Source: an uncultured Methylobacteriaceae bacterium
GTDB lineage: Bacteria > Pseudomonadota > Alphaproteobacteria > Rhizobiales > Beijerinckiaceae
Length of the DNA: 12,951 bases
Direction of reading: 5' to 3'
Assembly: GCA_937872715.1 (NCBI GenBank)
Contig: CALMTJ010000154.1
Coordinates: 6,370 to 19,320 of the forward strand
In this document: piece by piece, positions 1 to 6,529 of the stretch
How the letters are laid out: each line of letters begins with the position of its first letter
Position numbering within the stretch: position 1 is the first letter of the stretch
Notes under the pieces: generated by a model
The model's input: only the letters and a program-made list of their open reading frames with translations
What the model was told of the DNA's origin: nothing
Database searches by the model: none
Made by a program: the position numbers and the translations under genes

Positions 1-57
1 CCGCTCGGCAGGCCCGACATGGCGATCGACGACGCGCCGCCGGAGGGAAGCCGGTGA
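1..57 (+). CDS. Possible 3' end of an upstream gene (partial)
   Basis: Frame 1 is open from the window edge to a TGA at 55-57 and would encode 18 residues ending PPEGSR. Third codon positions are almost all G or C, as in the real genes nearby. The fragment is too short to assign to a family. The TGA overlaps a GTG (GTGA) that starts the next tiny ORF. It could equally be non-coding; upstream sequence would decide. Confidence 0.25.
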   Translation, partial: PLGRPDMAIDDAPPEGSR

Positions 58-137
58 GCATTACGGGCGCCCTGCCCGAGCACGGCCGCTTTGTGCACCT
101 GCGCGCCTCGTCCCTGGACAGAAGCGTTGCGCGATGA
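54..137 (+). CDS. Possible 27-residue small ORF coupled to the upstream frame
   Basis: A GTG at 54 overlaps the preceding TGA as GTGA. It is preceded by a strong Shine-Dalgarno-like GGAGGGA (42-48) at 5 nt spacing. The frame runs 27 codons to TGA at 135-137. The peptide (starting MSITGALPEHGRF) has no signal peptide, membrane segment or recognised motif. The start signals are better than expected by chance, but the length is minimal and no function can be proposed. It could be the decayed start of a longer gene. Confidence 0.25.
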   Translation: MSITGALPEHGRFVHLRASSLDRSVAR

Positions 138-183
138 TTCGATTCCGGGGCCGGCGAAAACGAGTCGCGCGCGGAAGGTGGCC

Positions 184-414
184 ATGCGGTACGAACTCTC
201 CCAATCGGACGACGGCTGGTCGGTGCTCGACGGTTGGCGTCAGCAGGTCGCCGAATATGGCGGCATCCGGTTCGAGCGTCTCACGGACGACGAGGCCCGC
301 ACCATGCGGGACCTGCTCGTGGACCACGATCGCGCCGCGGCCGAGCTCTGGGCGGTGTCGGCCGGCCTCGACGGGTCGCCCGCCGCCGAACGCCCGCTGG
401 CCCGTACGGGATGA
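184..414 (+). CDS. Small protein of unknown function (76 aa)
   Basis: The ATG at 184 is chosen because GGAAGG (173-178) sits 5 nt upstream; longer in-frame extensions to 91 lack such a site and give an unusual Arg/Pro-rich N-terminus. The 76-residue product is soluble and rather acidic. It opens with MRYELSQSDDGWSVLDGW, followed by a predicted helical middle (LTDDEARTMRDLLVDHDRAAAELW, about residues 35-58). There is no signal peptide or membrane segment. Similar 'YEL/YEI...DGW.V.D' openings occur in small uncharacterised proteins of Methylobacterium-like bacteria (from memory, not a search). It is followed by a 136-nt gap containing an inverted repeat and the probable promoter of the PAS gene. 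No function can be assigned. Confidence 0.6.
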   Translation: MRYELSQSDDGWSVLDGWRQQVAEYGGIRFERLTDDEARTMRDLLVDHDRAAAELWAVSAGLDGSPAAERPLARTG

Positions 415-445
415 GTACCGTCGGCCACCCCGACGCGGCGATCTG

Positions 446-460
446 TCCCAATAGTTGGGA
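446..460. repeat. Short perfect inverted repeat, TCCCAA-TAG-TTGGGA
   Basis: Two 6-bp arms (446-451 and 455-460) flank a 3-nt spacer. The site lies 32 nt after the stop of the 76-residue gene and about 90 nt before the PAS gene. The 3-nt loop and lack of a T-run argue against a strong terminator. An operator for the PAS gene, or chance, is as likely. Confidence 0.35.
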
Positions 461-550
461 TTCTCCTGACGCCCACTTTGCGACCTTAGTCTGAGGCCGC
501 CCAGTAGGTTTGTACCTCGTCCTCCCCTAGCGTCGGGTCAGGAGGACAGC

Positions 551-958
551 ATGAACATTCCGCGCAAGGGCGATTTTGGAACCCTTCAGGTCGATCTCGA
601 CGGTATAATCGTCTTCGCGTGCGTCAACTTCTCGAACATCGTCCAGCGGCCGCTCGAGAACCTGATCGGACATCCCGTCTTCAAGTTCATCGCCGCCAAG
701 GAACGGACGGAATGCCAGCGCAAGTTCGAGCAGATGGTCCTGACCAGGGTGCCCCTCGCCACCGTCAAGCAGTTCGTCACGCCGGCTGGCGTGACCGTCC
801 CGACCCTCACCAATGCCTGCCTGTTCCGCGACCCGGACGGGCAGCCCTGCGGCGTGATCAGCATCGAGCAGCGGCTGAGCAGCGCCGCCGTCTGGCGCGT
901 GACGGATGAATTGCCGCGCTCGCGCTGGATGAAGGGAGCGGGATGCCCGAACGGGTGA
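551..958 (+). CDS. Single-domain PAS protein (135 aa)
   Basis: The ATG at 551 has a very good Shine-Dalgarno AGGAGGA (540-546) 4 nt upstream. Residues 8-108 read as one PAS fold. It opens with a strand (GTLQVDLDGIIVFAC), then helices around NFSNIVQRPLENLIGHPVFKFI, the region ERTECQRKFEQMV, and closing strands (TNACLFRDPDGQPCGVISIEQR). The DPDGQP turn before the last strand is typical of PAS domains. No kinase, GGDEF, EAL or HTH domain follows; the tail (109-135) is short. Such stand-alone PAS proteins are presumed sensors or partner proteins, but ligand and partner are unknown. Cysteines at 24, 90, 100 and 132 are visible, with no known cofactor motif. It converges on the manC-type gene with a 16-nt gap. 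Any low-GC promoter would lie in 460-540. Confidence 0.75.
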   Translation: MNIPRKGDFGTLQVDLDGIIVFACVNFSNIVQRPLENLIGHPVFKFIAAKERTECQRKFEQMVLTRVPLATVKQFVTPAGVTVPTLTNACLFRDPDGQPCGVISIEQRLSSAAVWRVTDELPRSRWMKGAGCPNG

Positions 959-974
959 GGCGCGACGCCCGGCC

Positions 975-2408
975 TCAGCTGCGGCCGTACACGTCCTCCA
1001 CCCGGACGATGTCGTCCTCTCCGAGATAGGACCCGGACTGCACCTCGATCATCTCCAGCGGGATCTTGCCGGGGTTCTCGAGCCGGTGCACCTCGCCGAG
1101 CGGGATATAGGTCGACTGGTTCTCGTAGAGCATGAAGACGCGTTCGCCGCAGGTGATCTGCGCCGAGCCCTTCACCACGATCCAGTGCTCCGCACGGTGG
1201 CGATGCAGCTGGAGCGAGAGCCGCCCGCCGGGCTTCACCGTGATGAGCTTCACCTGGAAGCGGTCGCCCGCCACGATGGGCCGGTACGTCCCCCAGGGCC
1301 GGTGCGCCTCCGTGTGGCTCGTCGCCTCCTCGTGCCCGCCCGCTTTCGCGAGCTCGAGCGCCTGCTTCACGAGCTGCGCCTGGCTCTTCTCCGCGACCAG
1401 GACTGCATCTTCGGTCGCCTCGAGGTTCTGGTTGTCGATCCCGACGGTCGCGACGAGCGGGCGCTCCGACCGCACGAAGCTGTTCGTCGTGCCGATGCCG
1501 ATCGCCCGGCCCAGGATCACGTTGCCGTCCGGGTCGGCCGTATGCGCGGACGAGATCGCGTCCCAGGCGCCGAGGTCGCTCCAGTCGAGCTCCGCCCGGA
1601 GCACGGCCGTCCGCCTGCTGCCCTCCATGATGGCGTAATCGACCGAGACCGGCTCGATCCTGCCGAAGGCGTCGGGGTCGAGCCGGAGGAAGTCGCCGTC
1701 CCGCGTCGAGCGGTCCACCGCGTCCCGCACGGAGGCGAGGAGGTCCGGGCACCGCTCGGCCGCCTCCTCCAGCATGGTGGCGGCCGAGAACAGGAAGATG
1801 CCCGAATTCCAGACGTTGGCGCCTGCCGCGATCAGCGCCTCGGCCCTCTCCGCATCCGGCTTCTCGATGAAGCGCGCCACGCGGCGGACGGGCGAGGATT
1901 CGTCCGGCACCGGCTCCGTCCCGACCTCGATATAGCCGTAGCCCGTCTCCGGGTAGGTCGGCGCGATGCCGAACAGGCAGATGGATCCGGCCCGGGCGGC
2001 GGGCGTGGCGGCCGCGACGAGGTCCTGGAAGTCGCGCGTGTCCTTCACGAGATGGTCGGAGGGCAGGAGCAGCACGAGCCCGTCCTCCCTCTCGCGCGAC
2101 ACGAGCAGGCTCGCGAGGAGCGCGACCGGAGCGGTGTTGCGGCCGACGGGTTCCAGGACGATGGGGCCGCGGGGAAGTCCGAGCGCCTCGATCTGGTCGC
2201 CGACGGTGAAGCGATGCGATTCGTGCGCGACGAAGAGAGCCGGCGCGAAGGCCGCCCCCGTGACCCGCACGGCCGTGTCCTGCAGGAGCGTCCGGTCGCC
2301 GAAGAAGCGCTGGAACTGCTTCGGCATGCTGGCCCGGGACACGGGCCAGAGGCGCGTGCCGCTGCCGCCGCACATGATGACGGGCGTGATGGGGTGAGGA
2401 CTGGTCAT
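975..2408 (-). CDS. manC: Mannose-1-phosphate guanylyltransferase / mannose-6-phosphate isomerase
   Basis: This 477-residue protein has the usual length of the bifunctional AlgA/ManC/CpsB type. The N-terminal nucleotidyltransferase carries CGGSGTRLWPVSR (13-25), PSDH (116-119), GYGYIE (156-161) and FIEKP (180-184). The C-terminal cupin isomerase domain carries RPWGTYRPI (370-378) and the metal-site QLHRHRAEHW (400-409; likely H402, H404, E407), with IPLGEVHRLENPG (435-447; H441). Together these convert fructose-6-phosphate to mannose-6-phosphate and mannose-1-phosphate plus GTP to GDP-mannose, in the cytoplasm. The ATG at 2408 is preceded by AGGAG 3 nt away (AGGAGACGATG). A separate phosphomannomutase must supply the middle step; none is in this window. 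No exopolysaccharide cluster surrounds it, so it probably serves general GDP-mannose supply. cpsB or algA are equivalent names. Confidence 0.95.
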   Translation of the reverse strand: MTSPHPITPVIMCGGSGTRLWPVSRASMPKQFQRFFGDRTLLQDTAVRVTGAAFAPALFVAHESHRFTVGDQIEALGLPRGPIVLEPVGRNTAPVALLASLLVSREREDGLVLLLPSDHLVKDTRDFQDLVAAATPAARAGSICLFGIAPTYPETGYGYIEVGTEPVPDESSPVRRVARFIEKPDAERAEALIAAGANVWNSGIFLFSAATMLEEAAERCPDLLASVRDAVDRSTRDGDFLRLDPDAFGRIEPVSVDYAIMEGSRRTAVLRAELDWSDLGAWDAISSAHTADPDGNVILGRAIGIGTTNSFVRSERPLVATVGIDNQNLEATEDAVLVAEKSQAQLVKQALELAKAGGHEEATSHTEAHRPWGTYRPIVAGDRFQVKLITVKPGGRLSLQLHRHRAEHWIVVKGSAQITCGERVFMLYENQSTYIPLGEVHRLENPGKIPLEMIEVQSGSYLGEDDIVRVEDVYGRS

Positions 2409-2555
2409 CGTCTCCTGCGCCTTGCATCCACCTGACCGACGACGCCATCGTCCGGCGGGGTGCCGGGCGGACAGGTCGGGCGGATGGCCGCGACAAATAC
2501 CGCGAAGCGCGCCCGGTCCATAGCGTGCGGTTCCCCTTTTGGTTACCGTCGGCCC

Positions 2556-3449
2556 ATGACGCTGCCGCTCCTCCCGAGGCCTCGGCCGACGCGCCGCCTC
2601 CTCGCCGCCGGGTGCCTGGCCCTTCCGGGTCTCGCCGCCTGCTCGCCGGCCTCCCTCCTCAACGGGCTGTCGTCCGATGCCGGGGTCGAGGAGAACCTGG
2701 ACCTTCCGTACGGGCCGGCGGCGCGGCAGCGCCTGGACGTGTACCGGCCGGCTGACGCGCGGGGCGCGCCCGTCGCCGTGTTCTTCTACGGCGGCGCCTG
2801 GCAGGACGGCGCCAAGGCGGATTACGCCTTCGTGGGCCGGGCGCTGGCGGCGCACGGCATCGTGGCGGTGGTGGCGGATTACCGGGTCTACCCTGAGGCG
2901 AGGTTCGCCGGCTTCATGCGGGACGGCGCGGCTGCCTTCGCCTGGGCGAAGCGCAACGCGGCGCGTTACGGCGGCGATTCCCGCCGCACCGTCCTGATGG
3001 GCCATTCCGCGGGCGCGCATATCGCGCTCCTGCTGGCGGTCGACGGGCGCTGGTTCGGAGCCGCGGGCCTGGACCCCCGTCACGACGTGGCGGGCGCCGT
3101 GGGCCTGGCCGGCCCCTACGATTTCCTGCCGCTGACCGACCCGACCTACAAGGTGATCTTCGGACCGCCGGCGAGGCTCGCCGACACGCAGCCGGTCAAT
3201 TTCGTCCGGGGCGGCGAGGCGCCCGCCTTCCTCGCGACCGATGCAGACGACACCACGGTCGAACCCCGGAACACCTACTCCCTGGCGGAAAGGCTGTCGC
3301 GGGTCGGCAGCCGGGTCGAGACCAGGACCTATCCGGGGCTCACCCACCGGACGCTGATCGGCGTCGTATCGCGGCCGCTCGGCGGCACGGCTCCGGTGTT
3401 GGGCGACGTCACGGGCTTCATCCTGTCCGTGCCACCGTCACGACGCTGA
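2556..3449 (+). CDS. Lipoprotein-type alpha/beta-hydrolase (esterase-like)
   Basis: This 297-residue protein belongs to the alpha/beta-hydrolase fold (COG0657/carboxylesterase-like). The ATG at 2556 is chosen because it begins a lipoprotein signal: basic RPTRR (10-14), a hydrophobic stretch, and lipobox LAAC with the lipidated Cys at 29. Longer upstream starts would bury the signal. The oxyanion-hole region reads FFYGGAW (76-82), so Tyr replaces the common His of HGG. The nucleophile elbow is GHSAG (149-153, Ser151). The acid is probably Asp231 or Asp232 (ATDADD) and the base His264 (GLTHRT). It is therefore predicted to be an exported, membrane-anchored hydrolase; the substrate cannot be read from sequence. 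It is divergent from the manC gene across 147 nt and converges on the small secreted protein gene 17 nt downstream. Confidence 0.88.
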   Translation: MTLPLLPRPRPTRRLLAAGCLALPGLAACSPASLLNGLSSDAGVEENLDLPYGPAARQRLDVYRPADARGAPVAVFFYGGAWQDGAKADYAFVGRALAAHGIVAVVADYRVYPEARFAGFMRDGAAAFAWAKRNAARYGGDSRRTVLMGHSAGAHIALLLAVDGRWFGAAGLDPRHDVAGAVGLAGPYDFLPLTDPTYKVIFGPPARLADTQPVNFVRGGEAPAFLATDADDTTVEPRNTYSLAERLSRVGSRVETRTYPGLTHRTLIGVVSRPLGGTAPVLGDVTGFILSVPPSRR

Positions 3450-3466
3450 GCCGGATCCGGATCGCG

Positions 3467-3712
3467 TCAGCGCCGGGAGGCGGGCCGCCGGTTCGGGTAG
3501 GACGAATAGGCCGAGCCCCTCGGCTCTCCGCCGCTGTCGGCGGAACCCTGGCCGGGCACCGGCCTCGCCGGATCGCGCGGCACCGAATAAGGTCCGGTCG
3601 AATAGCTGCTCATGAAGGCGCCCCCGGCGGGTGCCTTGCTCTCGTCCGCCATCGCCGGCGCGCCGAGAAGTGGCAGGGCGAGCCCGGCCGTGGGGAGAAG
3701 GATCGTGCGCAT
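3467..3712 (-). CDS. Small secreted protein of unknown function (81 aa)
   Basis: The chosen start (ATG at 3712) begins a classic Sec signal peptide: MRTILLPTAGLALPLLGAPAMA, with predicted cleavage after AMA (about residue 22). A start six codons earlier (3730) would also work. The mature part is about 59 residues, low in hydrophobics and rich in Ser, Pro, Gly, Tyr and Arg. It has short tyrosine motifs (SSYSTGPYSVP and SAYSSYPNRRP) and is probably disordered. No known domain is recognised. The start context GGATACGAG gives only a weak Shine-Dalgarno. It is probably a periplasmic or secreted protein; nothing in the neighbourhood suggests its job. Confidence 0.65.
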   Translation of the reverse strand: MRTILLPTAGLALPLLGAPAMADESKAPAGGAFMSSYSTGPYSVPRDPARPVPGQGSADSGGEPRGSAYSSYPNRRPASRR

Positions 3713-3877
3713 CTCGTATCCGCTTCGCATCGGGCCTGACGGTCCCGCGTTCGAAGGGGAACGCCGAGCCCTCCCTCCGGTTGCGTGCGGAGGCGCACCC
3801 GTGACCTTGCGCGTCGTCATGGCCGGGCTCGGCACGGCCAAGGCCCGTGACGTCGGAGGACCTCCCGGGGATGTGGG

Positions 3878-4750
3878 TCAGGCCGCCGCGTCGCCCGCCC
3901 CTTGCGGGCGCGCGTCGAAATCCGCCGCGTCGTGACGCTCGCGGAGCTGCTCGGCCGGCTCACCCGTGACTCGGTTCACCATGCGGCCGCGCTTCACGGG
4001 CGGGCGGGCGAGGAGCGCGTCCGCCCAGCGATGCACGTGCGTGTATTCGTGCGCGGACAGGAAGGTGGCGGAATCGCCGTATTGCCAGCCCTTCACCAGG
4101 CCGCCGTACCAGGGCAGCACCGCCATGTCGGCGATCGTGTAATCCGGGCCGGCCAGGTACTCGCTCCCGGCGAGGCGCCGGTCGAGGACGTCGAGCTGGC
4201 GCTTCACCTCCATGGCGAAGCGGTCGATCGGGTACTGCATCTTGGTCGGCGCGTAGGCGTAGAAATGCCCGAACCCGCCGCCGAGATACGGCGCCGAGCC
4301 CATCTGCCAGAAGAGCCAGGACAGGCACTCCGCCCGGGCCGCGCCGCCCGCCGGCAGGAAGGCGCCGAACTTCTCCGCCAGGTAGGTGAGGATGGCGCCC
4401 GATTCGAACACCCGGATCGGCTCCGGCCCGCTCCGGTCGACGAGCGCCGGGATCTTCGAATTCGGGTTCTCGCCGACGAAGCCCGAGCCGAACTGCTCGC
4501 CCTCGTTGATGCGGATCAGCCAGGCATCGTATTCGGCGCCCGGATGGCCGGCCGCCAGCAGCTCTTCCAAGAGGATCGTGACCTTCTGCCCGTTCGGCGT
4601 GCCGAGCGAATAGAGCTGGAGCGGATGGCGCCCGACCGGCAGCTCCTTCTCGTGCGTCGCCCCCGCCACAGGCCTGTTGATGTTGGCGAAGCGGCCGCCG
4701 TTCCCCTTCTCCCAGGTCCAGACTTTCGGCGGGGTGTAGTCGGTGCTCAT
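3878..4750 (-). CDS. yghU: Glutathione S-transferase, YghU family
   Basis: The 290-residue product matches E. coli YghU (288 aa) closely from memory across its length. The shared N-terminal extension includes KVWTWEKGNGGRFANINRPVAG (9-30). The YghU-specific THEKELPVGRHPLQLYSLGTPNGQKVT (32-58) leads into the thioredoxin fold. NPNSKIPAL (95-103) and ESGAI (116-120) form the glutathione-binding edge. The all-helical C-terminal domain contains LGGGFGHFYAYAP (156-168) and YTIADMAVLPW (204-214). YghU proteins bind two glutathione molecules (or glutathionylspermidine) and show disulfide reductase and organic-hydroperoxide activity in the cytoplasm. Typical GST Tyr/Ser catalysis is replaced by the T-P-N segment. 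The ATG at 4750 has GAGGAG 9 nt upstream. It is alone in its unit, 165 nt upstream of the small secreted gene. Confidence 0.95.
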   Translation of the reverse strand: MSTDYTPPKVWTWEKGNGGRFANINRPVAGATHEKELPVGRHPLQLYSLGTPNGQKVTILLEELLAAGHPGAEYDAWLIRINEGEQFGSGFVGENPNSKIPALVDRSGPEPIRVFESGAILTYLAEKFGAFLPAGGAARAECLSWLFWQMGSAPYLGGGFGHFYAYAPTKMQYPIDRFAMEVKRQLDVLDRRLAGSEYLAGPDYTIADMAVLPWYGGLVKGWQYGDSATFLSAHEYTHVHRWADALLARPPVKRGRMVNRVTGEPAEQLRERHDAADFDARPQGAGDAAA

Positions 4751-4919
4751 ACGGGGCGGCTCCTCGTGGCAGGCCGTCGCCCCTGCGCCTCCCTCCCGGG
4801 CCGGGTCAAGGGCGAGGCGCGGCCCCCGGCGCGGGCCCGGCGCGCCCGCGGCCCGGCCGGTAAGGGGGCCGCCGGGGCCGCGCCGCGGGGGGCGCCGGTG
4901 GGGCGGCCGGGGCCCCCGG

Positions 4920-4941
4920 CCCCCCCCCCCCCCCCCCCCCC
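4920..4941. repeat. Homopolymer run of 22 C in a G/C-only gap
   Basis: Positions 4920-4941 are an uninterrupted run of C (G on the other strand). It is embedded in a stretch from about 4790 to 4945 that contains almost no A or T. The run starts 15 nt beyond the stop of the leftward diguanylate cyclase gene and about 170 nt upstream of the leftward GST start. The flank at 4863-4919 is G-rich on the + strand, so it could fold back on the C-run, and the G-strand could form a quadruplex. Such runs are also a common artefact of two-colour short-read chemistry or of read-end errors, so the exact length should not be trusted. Confidence 0.7.
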
Positions 4942-4955
4942 GGCTCCCTCGCCTT

Positions 4956-6287
4956 TCAGGAGGCCGCCCGGCCGCGGCCCGAGCCGATCAGGTGGATCGT
5001 CGCGCCGCGTCCCGTGGCCTTCTTTCCCGACGGGTCCACCCCCGCACCGTCCGTCGCTCCGTCCATCCGGGGCCGCTCCCTCCGCTTGCGCTCCATCTTG
5101 TCGCGGTAGAGACGCTCGTCCGCTTCGGCCATCATCGCCGGGAGCGAGATGTCGCGGGCCCGATGCGCCATGCCGACGCTCGCCCGGACGGGAACGATCT
5201 CCCGTCCGCGCCAGAAGGGGCGGTCGACCTGGTCGCGAAGCTTGCATTCCAGCGCCGCGGCCTCGATGTCCGAGATGCCCGCCACGCAGGCGATGAACTC
5301 GTCGCCGCCGAGACGCGCGATCGTCGACCGCTCGCCCAAGGCCCGCTCGAGCCGGCGCGCGACCTCGACCAGGATGTCGTCGCCGGCCTGATGGCCCATC
5401 GTGTCGTTGATGTGCTTGAACCCGTCGAGATCGAGCATGTAGAGGGTGAAGGTGCCGGTCTCGGTCCGGGCTTCGTGGAGCGTGTCCTGGAAGCCGCGGC
5501 GGTTCAGCAGACCGGTGAGGCTGTCGCGATAGGCCTTTTGTTCGAGCTCGATCTCCCGTCGGCGCTCCTCCGTGATATCGACGATCAGGCCGTAGATCAT
5601 GTCGACCCGGCCGTCGGCGAGAACGGACGAGCGACGGCACTGCGCCCAGCGGACGTCGCCGTGGATGTCGACATAGCGGAAGCGCACCACGGCGTTGGAG
5701 ATATCGCCGGTCAGCAGGTCGTCGCAGGAGGTGCGGGCGAGGTCGTCCATCAGGATGCGCCCCGTCCACTCGTCCCAGCTGACCGACCGCGGATGCTGCT
5801 CGCCGAGGAGGAGCGCCAGGTTCGGGGACACCTCGTGGCGGCCGGTACGGGTGTCGTACCGCCAATCCGCGCTCTTCAGCGACCTCAGCGCGAGATCGAA
5901 ATAGCGGTGCTCGGGCGGGGCCGACTCGGCCGCCGGCTGAGCTCGCTCGTTCGGGATGTGGCACAGCCCGAGCAGGGTCTCGACCCGTCCGCTTTCGCCG
6001 ACCACCGGCATCATGGTGGCGCGCCACCAGGACCAGCCCTTGGGGAAATCCGCGCTGACCTCGTATTCCACGAGCCGCCGCTGGGCGGCGCATTCCTGGT
6101 AGACCGGGATGAGACGCTCGGCGGCATCGGACCCGAACACCTCGAAGCAGGTCTTGCCCGCGACCATCTCGTTCGTGACCCCGGTCCGCTCCGTGTTCAG
6201 CGCGTTCACGGCCGCGTAAAGGAGATCGCCCTCCTCCGTGACCCGGATGGCGAAGGCCGGGACGCCGATGGCTTCGATGTCGATCAT
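4956..6287 (-). CDS. PAS-PAS-GGDEF diguanylate cyclase
   Basis: This 443-residue soluble protein has an N-terminal PAS domain (about 1-110, with WSWWRATMMPVVGESGRVETLLG near its end) and a second PAS_3-like domain (about 128-240, ending RVDMIYGLIVDITEERR). A short helical linker leads to a GGDEF domain (about 250-400) with DSLTGLLNRRG (255-265), LDLDGFKHINDTMGH (285-299) and an intact GGDEF at 327-331. It should therefore make cyclic di-GMP from two GTP. The inhibitory I-site RxxD expected 5 residues before GGDEF is absent (the residues there are GERS). No EAL domain follows. The C-terminal tail (400-443) is basic and low in complexity. No transmembrane segment is seen, so the PAS domains likely sense a cytoplasmic signal. 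The ATG at 6287 has AGGA directly abutting it and no in-frame alternative upstream before a TAA. It is divergent from rmuC. Confidence 0.93.
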   Translation of the reverse strand: MIDIEAIGVPAFAIRVTEEGDLLYAAVNALNTERTGVTNEMVAGKTCFEVFGSDAAERLIPVYQECAAQRRLVEYEVSADFPKGWSWWRATMMPVVGESGRVETLLGLCHIPNERAQPAAESAPPEHRYFDLALRSLKSADWRYDTRTGRHEVSPNLALLLGEQHPRSVSWDEWTGRILMDDLARTSCDDLLTGDISNAVVRFRYVDIHGDVRWAQCRRSSVLADGRVDMIYGLIVDITEERRREIELEQKAYRDSLTGLLNRRGFQDTLHEARTETGTFTLYMLDLDGFKHINDTMGHQAGDDILVEVARRLERALGERSTIARLGGDEFIACVAGISDIEAAALECKLRDQVDRPFWRGREIVPVRASVGMAHRARDISLPAMMAEADERLYRDKMERKRRERPRMDGATDGAGVDPSGKKATGRGATIHLIGSGRGRAAS

Positions 6288-6452
6288 TCCTGGACCACTC
6301 GGTTGCGGCCCGAGGCTAGGGCGCCGGTCTTAGAGATTCCTTGCGGGGCAGATCGGAAGTCTACGTATGTCGGGGGACGTACATGAGGCGGTCCGTCCAG
6401 GCCGCGCATTCATCGATCCACCCCCATCGGGCCGTGGACAGAGACCGTACTG

Positions 6453-6473
6453 CCCTCGCAAGACGGGGGTTTT
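6453..6473 (+). terminator. Terminator-like hairpin in the rmuC leader
   Basis: CCCTCG (6453-6458), a 5-nt loop CAAGA, and CGGGGG (6464-6469) form a 6-bp stem with one G-U pair, directly followed by TTTT (6470-6473). In the + direction this resembles a short intrinsic terminator, but no gene reads into it from the left on that strand. It lies 57 nt before rmuC, so it would act as a leader attenuator, as the end of a short RNA, or not at all. Confidence 0.3.
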
Positions 6474-6529
6474 CGTTCTAGCTTTGTTCGAGGTGCTTCG
6501 GGCCGGGCGGCCCGCGACGGGACCTCTCG

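Noticed and set aside
586..2496. 636-codon minus-strand frame overlapping manC and the PAS gene
   Set aside because: Arg-rich nonsense composition; the manC frame in the same place has complete conserved motifs.
3450..3466. CCGGATCCGG palindrome as a terminator between the hydrolase and the small secreted gene
   Set aside because: It has no loop and no T-run; it may be a chance palindrome.
4747..6093. Minus-strand frame running through the poly-G run with a poly-Gly stretch
   Set aside because: It is the second frame of the cyclase gene, without motifs; the true frame stops at 4956 before the run.
4743..6386. 547-codon open frame on + strand opposite the diguanylate cyclase
   Set aside because: Antisense shadow; it crosses the C22 tract and has no domain, while the opposite strand gives a textbook PAS-PAS-GGDEF protein.
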